Shown piece by piece: positions 11,853 through 21,900 of a stretch of DNA of 33,018 nucleotides. The notes under the pieces were generated by a model that saw only the letters and a list, made by a program, of their open reading frames with translations, was not told the origin of the DNA and searched no databases. The translations under genes were made by a program, and so were the position numbers. The stretch is from NCBI GenBank assembly GCA_001598975.1, contig BBXU01001160.1, positions 1-33,018 of the forward strand, written 5' to 3'. The first letter of the stretch is position 1. The number at the start of each line of letters is the position of its first letter. The DNA comes from Parachlorella kessleri (Eukaryota; Chlorophyta; Trebouxiophyceae; Chlorellales; Chlorellaceae).

Positions 11853-14829
11853 ATGCTGGTGGCCAGTAGTAGTGCAATACATGCTTTAAGCCAAGGGTTC
11901 CAAGCGTCTGGTGCGACGTTGCCTGGGCGCATGCCTCGGCGGGCAGTCAAGCCCATGGTCCAGCCTCTGCGCGTCGCCAAGGTGTGTCCACCCTTAAGCT
12001 ATGAAACCCTTTACCTATGAGCAATGCATCGGTCAAACAATTACAATCCCAAACTCTCCCTAGAGAGGTTGTATAGAACAGAACCCGCCTACGACTTGCT
12101 GGCTTGTCCAAGGGCGCAAGTGAGGCACTGCAAACCCTCTGCACATGGCAACGGGGCCTCCTGCAAAGGATTTATACCCACACCAATGGCCGCCTCACTG
12201 TACTCCAGCTGCAGGCGCCAGCTGCCTTCTGCAAGCCCTTGAAACGGCTAGCTACAGCAGCACACAGCGAGAAACAGCAGGGCAGCCAGACGTTTGATGT
12301 GGATGATGAGCTGGTTGGTGCAGTGAGGCCGCTGATAGGGGCCGTCTGCCGAGAGATGGCTTCACACATGGAAAGCTGCAAGGAGGCAGGTGGGGACCGT
12401 TCAGACTGGGATCAATAAGGCTGTCCTAGCGGCAGCCAGTGAGCCACACGTTATCTGTGGGTTCTGTAGCCAATAAGAGTTTGCACAGTCCTGCGGTTGG
12501 CTTCCATCGCCTAGCAGTGCATGCTGCATGAACGTGTTTTAGGAGAAAAGAATCTACACCAAGGCGATGGACCTGTTCTGGAGTAGCTGCTTCATATACC
12601 GTCTCGTTCCAGACCGAATAGGTGCCTCTCGTTGCCGCAAAGATCGCCATCACTGGATGCATGTGCTGCCCCTCTCGCATGGCTTGCAGGGAGTGAAAAG
12701 GTCGCGGCAGCGGCACTGGCTGCCGCTGAGGCTAACGGGGCGGTGCCCCCGCTATCGGCGAGGCAGCGCGATGCGCTTAAGGGCGCGCTTGCCAGGGCAG
12801 CTGCCGCCTTCCAGAGCGGGGATGACAGCGACCTGGCTGACTTCACAGGTGATGTCAAGGGGGGGTGGGGTAGGGGTTCGGGGTGGGGGTTTCACAGGTG
12901 ATATAGACAGTTAGGCCTTTCCTCCTTGCAGGCTATGTGCAGGCCAGGGTAGCACCATCACGGTCTTGCTTGTATATGCTTTGGCTGTCAGGTTAACGCT
13001 CCAATCTCTCAGGCTTGACGTCGGTTGCTTGCAGGGGATGGCTATGACCAAGCCGACCCTGAGCTCATTTTCTCCATTAAGCCCCTAGCCTGTGAGGTTT
13101 TCGAAACCATGGTCAATGCCCGGGCGCACACGTCAAGCCAAAACCACACAGGTGGGCAGGAGGGAGGGGGAGAGGGGGGGGGGCCACCCATTTGCCAGTT
13201 GATTAGGGTGTGATGCAGTGTCGCAAGCTAACCTGAGCTCCATCCTTTCCTCCCATCCTTCCTGCTATGTGTGTGTGCTTGCTCAGTTCCCTCCCTCCTC
13301 CGTGCCTGGAGGGGATATGATATATCCACGGCGACCTTGGCATTGGCAGTTGGTGCGCTGCACTTGGCTCCCGGGTCTACAATACAGCTTTAAGTGAGGC
13401 AGGGTCCCTCCCTGCTCCGCATGCTGTGTGCAGCCAGCCCGCACGACAGCGCCAAGCTCGGCGGCGAGGTGGGCAACATCTCGCTGCAGTCTGCCAGCGG
13501 GCGCACGGGGCGGGAGATGCCGCGTGGCGTGCCCGCTGAGGGGGGCACAGAGCGGGCAGAGCACGAGGCAAATGACGACTACATGGAGCTGGTGAGGCAA
13601 CATGTGCAAAACTGCTGGCTGTGTGCTTCAAGAGCACTGGGTGCATACAAGAAAGGCGCCTTGCGGAGGGGGGGTCAGGCAGAGCTTCAGCGCTGGAGGT
13701 GCTGGCCCTTACAAGCAGTGACTCGGGGTAGCACTGCGTTGGCATGCACTCTGCCCTTAGGCAAATGTTCCAGGCTAGGGGTGTGTGAGCCAACGTCTCC
13801 ACTGTGCTTTGGCATGCCGGCTGTTGGGGTTGCCACAGCGGGCACAGCATGGTGGGGACTGCTGTTCCGTGGTCCTCTTGTGGAGGGCACCCCCCGTGTG
13901 TGTTCAACTGGCATAGGGCATGTGCACATACATTGCTGAAAGTGGTGACTGCATTCCATGAGTCTGGGATCGATTGTCCAGCGCCTGATCAACTTTGCGC
14001 TTGTAGGAGATGATGGACTCGGAGGGTGGGCGGCGATACAATGCTGCCGCCCCCGGGGGAGGGCAGCAGGCGCAGCATGCAAAGCACGACCACCCCCATG
14101 GCCTGGAGGGCAGCCTTGTGATGGACCAGTCGGACTCCCCGGTTGCAGGGGACGGCATGCAGGTGGGGCAGGCTTTTGAGATGGAAATGCAAGTGACAGG
14201 AAGGGGTCAGACAGCAGTGTGCGGGGGCCAGCTGCGTCAATGCAGGCAAGATAAGAAAGGGGGGAACACGCTGCAAGCACAAGGGCAGTGAACAACCAAG
14301 TTTGGGCTTTTGTTGATGTGTCTGTTTTGCGGGTTTTTGTTGGTGTTCCTTTTCCGGGGTGGCAGGGAGTGCAAACAGAGGAGAGGTAAGGTAAAGCGGA
14401 GCAGCAGATGCATGTCGATGCTCCGTTGGCTACTAGACTGCAGCTGGGCAGTTATGCATGCCAGGCATCGGTGCTGCGATAGCCGGCCTGCAGGGAGAGC
14501 AGGGTTCATGCCCAAGGTTGGCCTTGTAAAACCCCACGCTTTGACGCCCTCTGATGTCCCTCCCCTGCCAGCCGGACACCTTCCCCACCAGGCAGCGGCA
14601 CTGGAGCAATGTGGTAGGTATTCTCAGACAGTGCAATGTGCTGTGAGACAGGGTGCAAACTTCTCTTCTGCAGACCGCGGCACGTTCAGACACGGGCGAT
14701 GAAGCCCCTCCTGCCACTGCGCAGACAGCTGGACCCACAGACACAGGTGACGAGGAGGGGGAGCCCGCCATTTGGAGGCCAATTAGGGAGCACTACCAGC
14801 GACATGAGCCGGCCACAGACGGCAGCTGA
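11853..14829 (+). CDS. Unrecognised protein with probable plastid transit peptide
   Basis: Eight exons: 11853-11981, 12215-12389, 12690-12848, 13035-13151, 13434-13591, 14007-14162, 14572-14613 and 14674-14829. Every intron is GT-AG and every phase agrees, giving 363 residues. The start MLVASSSAIHALSQGFQASG, followed by an Arg/Pro-rich stretch, resembles an algal plastid transit peptide. The middle has an ordered-looking helical part (DDELVGAVRPLIGAVCREMA; then ADPELIFSIKPLACEVFETM). The C-terminal half is low-complexity, acidic and Gly/Gln/Ala/His-rich, ending IWRPIREHYQRHEPATDGS. I do not recognise the family. The exon 2 acceptor is ambiguous: one six nucleotides upstream is also in frame. 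The gene is convergent with the LHC-like gene downstream. Confidence 0.72.
12841..12905 (+). repeat. Duplicated donor edge in an intron of the unknown plastid gene
   Basis: The exon 3 edge TTCACAG|GTGAT at 12842 recurs 49 nt later as TTCACAGGTGAT at 12890-12901. The G-rich spacer between them contains GGGGT repeats. The copy carries a usable AG|GT donor. Confidence 0.6.
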
Positions 14830-15140
14830 TTGCTAGGGAGCATTTGGTGGGGTAAGGGCCAGCGACTGCTACGGTGGCTTCTGAGGACGAAGATGTTAAC
14901 TCGACATCTGAAATGGCATTGGCGTATGCAGCGCTGCTGACGGGTAACGGTGGTCAGAGCTTGTGCATGCATGAAGTAGCTAATGGTAGAGATAGACAAG
15001 CATGCCTGCGTTCCAACTGTCTGTGCCTCCTTGTTCTGTGGCAGTGCTGCCATGGTTTTCATTTGACCAAAAAAACCTGCGGTACATGCACCTGTCAATT
15101 CACGGATGAGGGACCTTTTTCAAAAGGATGTGGTAGCCGA

Positions 15141-15153
15141 TGTAAGTCTTACA
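15141..15153. terminator. Paired convergent TGTAA poly(A) candidates
   Basis: TGTAA on the plus strand (15141-15145) follows the stop at 14829 by 312 nt. Its complement TTACA (15149-15153) is a TGTAA for the minus-strand gene ending at 15961. If both are used, the two mRNAs end almost back to back and overlap little. The function is inferred from motif and position only. Confidence 0.4.
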
Positions 15154-15302
15154 CGTCTCTATCAGGTATCACGAAGCAGCCAAGCTGGTGTCTAATCTTC
15201 TCAGCTGTCTTGAAGCAAGATGGAGTGTGCTATCTGCTAACCTACACTGCTCCCTGTTATGCATGTACTTGATACACTCAAAGCAAGCCCAGGCTTAGCA
15301 GT

Positions 15303-15322
15303 CAGCAAGCAAGCAAGCAAGC
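15303..15322 (+). repeat. GCAA tetranucleotide microsatellite
   Basis: GCAA-type units repeat about five times in a non-coding stretch between convergent genes. Confidence 0.7.
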
Positions 15323-15960
15323 AGCAAGTATGTATGGACGGTGGCAGCTTGTGCAACCAGAAAGGGACAGGAGGTAAACCACATACGTTGACTTGGGCCA
15401 TGTCCAACCCTCATCCAGCACCAACCACCCTCAACCAACCAGGTTTTAACCTCGCATCAGCTCGACAACTGTATGACTCACTTGCGCAGACTAGCAATAC
15501 CACCGGCCAACTCTCTCAGCGATCGAACAGCATGTCTCACTGCAATGCCAAAAACCTACTCAACACTCCAACAACGCATTGCAAGCCACACTGCCCGCGG
15601 TCTCAAAACTGGACACTTAACACTCTTTCAAACTTCTCGCTACAGCTTGGTGGGTAGGGAACAAAGCCACAGCTAGCACTTAGGGCCACCGGGGGTCCCC
15701 TGTCCCCTACAAGCGCAGTACCGTTCAATGCCATGCGTTCTTGGGCAGCAGCTCCAACTACGCCGGGCGGGCAGTGGCGCTTCACTAGGGCACGGGCGCG
15801 ACCTGAACCCGCACCAGCCTTGCCGCCCTGCTCACCATCGCAAGGAACAAACCCACAACCCGCACCCTGCCGTCTAACTCTGCCGCAACAAATCCCAGCC
15901 GTCCACAACCAGCGCTGCATCCTCTGCCACCACGATGCAGCGGCGCAGTGTCGGCTCGGC

Positions 15961-18900
15961 TCAGAAGAAGGTGTAGAAGAGGGTGCTGAAGGCGGGGCGG
16001 TTGCTATGGAGGCTCTCTGACACAAGCAGGGCTGCAAAGACCAGCATGCCCAGCCGGCCCAGCCACAACTGCAAGACAGGGAAGAAGGGAGGGAGGGTGG
16101 TGAGTGAGGACCAACTGCTGGGTGTGTACGGGTCGGCAGGGAGGGTAGCCAAAGCATGCCCAGCATGCCCAGCCACAACTGCAGAGCGCAGGACGTAGCA
16201 CCACCTTCACGATAGGCCCTTGGTCTTTGTGTAGAGGTAGAGTTTGTAGAACAGCGCGTGCCCAAGCCGCCCTTGCCAAACAACACACGCACGGCTCTCA
16301 CCCCAGGACCGCTTTCCCATCAAACTGCTCATGCCAACAACACCAGCCCCAGCCCCACCTGCGCCCCGGGCCCCAGCCCCAGCAGCTTCCAGGAGGGCGC
16401 CATCCCCATCCCCAGCCCCAGCACCAGCACCGGCACCAGCACCAGCAGCTTCAAGGCCCTGCCCCAGCCCCTGCCCCAGCCCCAGCCCCAGCCCATACCA
16501 CAGCCCTTCCCACCTGCGCCCCAGCCCCAGCCCCATCCCCAGCCCCAGACCACACCACAGCCCTTCCCACCTGCGCCCCGGGCCCCAGCCCCAGCAGCTT
16601 CCAGGAGGGCCCATCCCCATCCCCATCCCCGGCGCACACCACAGCCCTTCCCACCTGCGCCCCCGGCCCCAGCCCCAGGAGCTTCCAGGAGGGCGCCAGG
16701 CGCCACGTGGCCAGCTCCTCCCCCGCGGTCAGCGCCAGGCAGGCCAGAACCACGACCATGGCGGCCTGCTGGGCCAAGTGTACTGGGTGCTCCACCTGCA
16801 ACCCGCCCTCGTACCTGCAAATCAAGGATGTAATCCATGTATTATGGGAACGATGTATTATCTTACAAAAATAATGCTTACAGCTTGCACTTGCTCTCCA
16901 GGTACGAGTCTTCCCGGGTGGCATTCTAGATGGTCTTTCTTGCAACCAGACAGCTCCAGGTGGCAAGGGGGCAAGTGCATGGTGCAGTTCACTTGCAGCC
17001 GCCCTGCTGTTTGCTTGCCAGGAAAGCGTACAAAACAAACTCAAGAGTTGCCCTGGCAGGTACAATTCTGGGCAGGGGTTAGCCCCACTGTTGCACCATA
17101 CAGGCCCCTTGCCGTGCTGGGGCTTCATACCAGCCTTATGTAACCCTGTCTGCCCACCTCAACCTAGACAATGCAGCGCCAGGATGACTAATCAAGCTGG
17201 CCCGCTTTTGTAGTAGAAAAGAACTTACTCTTCATGGCCTGCTCACCTGCCCAGCAGCTGGCTCAGCACGCTCTGGTTAGTCAGGACTTCAGATACCAGG
17301 GAGGAAGCCAGCCCCAGCAGCGCAGACCTGCCAGGCACAGGGAACGTCCTTCATGAACGATGCCAAGGGAGCCGTACGCAGTGGCTGACCGCAGAGATAT
17401 TTCGAGCAAGCAAGGACAGTGCAGCCAAAGTGGAGTCGAATGATGGAGGCCAGCGTCCGTGAAGACAGCTCACCAGTAAGTCGGTTTGGGGGAAATCTTG
17501 CTCCAAAGACCGACATGTAGCCCACTCAATACCAACGGGTTGCACGGGAAGTTCGCAAATCACTCAACACATCCTTACTAAGTCTGGAAGGAGCGTTACC
17601 TGTCACAACTAGCCTTTGCCACCTTGGCGGCCCCTCGTGCACCAGCATGCCTGGGATGAGGACTATTACAAGTTAAGTCCCAAGAGCTACAGAAACAGCA
17701 GAGACCGGACATGCGCATGCCTGCACACCCTGCCTAGCAAGGCGGCCTACCTGCCTAGGGCCACTTCCACAGTTCGTGACGCGGTGCTGCTGAGCTGCTG
17801 CTGGGCCTCCCTGCACCGAGCATGAGCACCAACGTGTCAGCACGCCCTTCATCTCCAGAGGAAAACTTGTAACCAAGCATGCGCCGTTTCCGTCGCACTC
17901 ACACCACGGTTAGTGGCAGATATGTGCTTTCCTAAATCTGGTGCAGGCATGGCAGAGCTGGCGACACTGTCCGGCAGGCACGCAGCCAGGCAGGCAGGCA
18001 ACACCCGGCAACCTAGCAATAGTGCAGCAACACCAGCAAGTCACTCGTCTTACGTCAAGGCCCAGGGATCGTTCTATCACAGACAGCCCACACTGAGTGG
18101 GAGAAGAACAACTTAGTTCGTGTCACACTCGCAGCGCTGTTAAGGTATAATAGTGGTACCGATACATCCAGCACACAGTGCTCTCACCTGGCGGCTGTCT
18201 GGGTTGCCTGCAGGGGGTTGGGCCTGTGGTGGCGGTGCTGCTGCTGCTGCGCTGGTGACGCCAGGTGGTTGGCCTGGTTCTGCAGGCTGCGAATGACGCT
18301 CTGCAAGACAAGACAACGCCCGGTCAGAGACAACAGGTAAGGCCATGTGCAGGTGCGAAAACACAAAGGGGAGCTGCTGCGGCCTGCAATGTGATAGGGT
18401 GGAGGGGCATGATGTTGCGCTGCCTGCACTTCCCATACCCCCCGCCCCCCCCCCCCCCTCTCTATAAATGCACACCACCCACCCTGCTAGGACTTTGTTC
18501 CCCCCGCACCGCGGCTGTTGCGCGGGTGCAATAAACACTACACACCATCCCGCCCCTCCTGCCAGCTTGGCTGCCGCTGCCCCTGCCCCATCCCAGCTTC
18601 CCACCCTGCCCCACGGGACCTTCAACCCAACCCCTGCTGACAGCGCCCTCCACCCCCCAGCTCACACAACCCTCCCAAGTCCAGCACCACAAGGTACTGC
18701 CTGGTGCACAAGGTACCGCCTGGTGCACCAGGTACTGCCTGGTGGACAAGGTACTGCCTGGTCCATGCCTGGTCCAACACCTACCTCCCGACGGGGCTCC
18801 TCTGCCCTGTCCTGCTTCTTGTGGTCACCCCCCCTCGCCTGCTGTCTGCTGCTCTGCTTTGCCTGCTGTGGCTGCTCCTGCTGCGGCTTCAAGCTTCCCT

Positions 18901-21900
18901 CCACCGTCTCCTGGACCCACTTGGGAAACAGTGCACTCCGTCAGCAGGACTACCTCCAAAGCACCAGGGAGGGTGCACCAGGCAGCGTAGGACTGGCAGT
19001 TTCTGCACGGTAGTTGCTCCCTGGAAGATGGCATGTCGTGGCATGCCCCGCGCGCAGTGTGCACTGTAGCCGGTATTCTTGTATGCAAACCACCTCCCGG
19101 CCGTGTTTCCTCAACTTGGCAAGCCCCTTGGGTAGCAGTGCTTATGGTGCAGGCGGATGGCAGGCGCTCAGATACAAAAACTGTTGGAGAGTAGTTGCGC
19201 TTCAAGCTCGACTCACCATTGCGGCCCGGAAGCTGCTTTGTTGTTCTGCCTTGGGTGGGCTGGCCTCTGCATGGAGCCAGGTCCACCCGTCATCATTAGC
19301 TCTTAATGAATCACAGATGAGGGTTGTGATCCCCTTGCACCATATTGGGGCACAGTGTGCCCCAAAGGGGGGGGGGGGGGGGGGGTTGGGAATGCTAGCG
19401 CTCAAAGGTTGAGGTGCATAGACCGGCAGCTTGCTGTGTGACTGGGTAGACATGGGTGTGAAGAGGAACACAGTAGCCATATCTGTACTCCTAGTCGCAG
19501 GATTACAGATTACGCTTCACAGGCACAAGGGGGACCTACCCTGCAAGCTAGGCTTGTCATCAGACTTGAAGTAGTACATGGCGTCGCTGCCCTTGAGGGC
19601 ATCCTTCTCAATCGGAAACAGCTCCTCGTCGTCCACTGCAAGACAATTAAGCAATTGCTTCCTGCTCTCCCAGGTGTGGCCAGCATGGGCTCCGACTGAA
19701 AAAGAGACTCGCGTCCTTCACCCTCTTGTGCAGCACTCCTCCTTCATCATCCGGCACCTCACAGTACTTACTAACTCAGCCTGCTGATTCAGCGCCTCCA
19801 ACCCTAGCATGTACCCCTGGAGCATCCTCCGCATGACAGGCAGCTTGACCTCCTTGCTGCCACAGCGGCAATGACCAAAGCATTAACAAATTCAGGCAGG
19901 GCAGACGTAAGTCATGCCATTAACGCTGCGCTCAGCAGTAGGCCCCCCTGGCGGCCTCAGTGCCCTTCCAACGCTCGGCACGCACCGTAAGCGTTCCATG
20001 CACTGCCAGGCCAGGCACTATCGATACAGGCCGTGGCCAAACAAGGGGACGCCGGGATGACTGCCGTAGACCCATGGGAGCTGGTCACATCTCAAGAAGG
20101 CTGACTAGTGCTCGCCTCGCCGCTCAAACTGTCCTTGCTGCCGCTGGTCAATCGCTGTCTCCCCCTGGAACTGGGCCCAGCACCCCGCTTGACTCAAGCC
20201 TGACTCACCACCCACGCCTGCCTGGTCAGAGCTTGGACTCAAGCCTGACTCACCACCCACGCCTGCCTGGTCATCGCTTGACACAAGCCTGACTCACCAC
20301 CCACGCCTGCCTGGTCATCGCTTGACACAAGCCTGACTCACCACCCACGCCTGCCTGGTCATCCGTGTCCAGCGCCTTAGTCTCCAAGTCAGACCCAGAC
20401 ACTGCCTGGTCCCCGCCTGGTACCGCTGAGAGCTCCATCTGATCGTTATAGTTGTCGAGCTTGACAGTGTCGGCGGCATCTGCCGCCCCCGGGGCCCTGC
20501 TGCGGAGATGCACCACAACAGCTGGCTTGCTCAATGCGCACAAGAAGCCTTTGCACGGCTCGCCTTTGGCAGGCTCAATGGGGTCCCAGATTCCCACTCT
20601 CAAACATAGGTGGATGCTCGTGTGGTTTCTACAATGTGCTTACTCACGTTGTGAGCCAACCTGCAAGCGCCACATGCGTGTTTCCCATGCAGGCTACGTA
20701 CCCCACTGCCAGGTCAATGCAGGATGAAGCCCTACCGTACGCAGGAAAGTTTTCAAGAGAATCATAATAAGACCACCAACCTGTCGGCCTGTTGGGGCTC
20801 AGCCCTTGCTACCATGCGCCCACTGGGTGACCTGGGCGCGCTTGCAGCCGGCATCAGCCCCGCTGTCGATGGTGGTGTGGTGACGGTCTGCTTGAAAGGC
20901 CTGCAGCGCAGCACCCGTGCTGCCCTGTTACCACTGCTCTGACAGTTGTGGGGGCACTTGGTGCCAGCCATATTTCAATATCAGTTTTGATCTGTGGGGA
21001 TGGCAGCACAGGCCCATGCATGCTCTGATACCATTGCTATGACAGTCGTTGGGCACCTTGTGCCAGCCATTCTTCAACATCGGTCTTGATTTGTGGGGAT
21101 GGCGCAGTGGAATTGCTCTCAAAAAGGGACACGTCACATCCACTACGCTGGAAAACCATCCCACACTGAACGTAGTGCTGCGACTAATACCCTTCCATGT
21201 GCAGTGACACAGTTGCAGGTAGAAATGCACGGTACCCAGACTGCACATGCCCAGGGTACACGGTATGCAGACTGCACATACCCTGAGTGCGGCTTGTTCA
21301 GCCGTGCTGCGGGACCCTGGTCGGGACGCTCATGAGGCTTCATAGAGTGTGGGAGGTACTTGTCACCCTGCACGTCATTCACACGTACATGTAACTGCTA
21401 ATTTGCAAGGCACGCGCCGCGACTCGCGGGGCTGTCGCTAGGTATTGGCATGTGCTAGGGAACCATCCCGACCAAGCCACTAGCCAGCTGCGGTCTGACA
21501 TGGGCCGTCAAGTGAAACAGGGGCCACGAGAGCCCCGTGCAGTGATGCCCCGGCCCCAGGCCATAAACACGGCATGCTGGAACTGGAGCAGCCACCCGCG
21601 CCCCGCTTCAACTGGTCTTTATTACTCGGGCAATACATCCTGAGGCCGGCCACGCAGGGACCCAAGTTCGCCCAGTGTCAAATGGTCGTCACCACTCGGG
21701 CCATACACCCTGAGGCCGGCCATGCAGGGACCCATGCCAGCGCGCCCGAGGCATGCCACGCGACCATGTGCCCCATCTTGAAAAGGAGCAGCAGGCAGCT
21801 CCTCCGCTCGTACATCCCCCCGCGCACTGTGTGTCCAGTGACACTCCCTAAAGACCCGTCACTCCTAAGTGGGGCTGATCTGTTTGTCAGCATTCGCATA

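Larger units (their letters stand above)
14830..15960. other. Convergent 3' region between two plastid-protein genes
   Basis: No splice-supported coding sequence was seen on either strand. The interval contains a short GCAA microsatellite at 15303-15322. Two closely spaced poly(A) candidates lie on opposite strands near 15141-15153. The rest is presumably the 3' UTR of the LHC-like gene (minus) and of the unknown plastid gene (plus). Confidence 0.5.

Noticed and set aside
16207..16874. Pro-rich (plus) and Gly-rich (minus) open frames of 139-215 codons
   Set aside because: They are translations of the intronic minisatellite in the LHC-like gene; real coding here is only the exon 16814-16655.
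18433..18460. C-run, and G-runs near 19368-19386 and 32822-32836
   Set aside because: Intronic homopolymer runs without evidence of function; possible sequencing-length uncertainty.
20202..20362. CRISPR-like regularly spaced repeats (also considered at 29345-29565)
   Set aside because: Units are contiguous tandem copies of an exon edge with no unique spacers, in a eukaryotic intron.
20781..20900. Alternative frame of the exon starting [10 protein letters not shown]
   Set aside because: It meets a stop in frame and does not match the phase-2 exits and entries of neighbouring exons; the [13 protein letters not shown] frame does.
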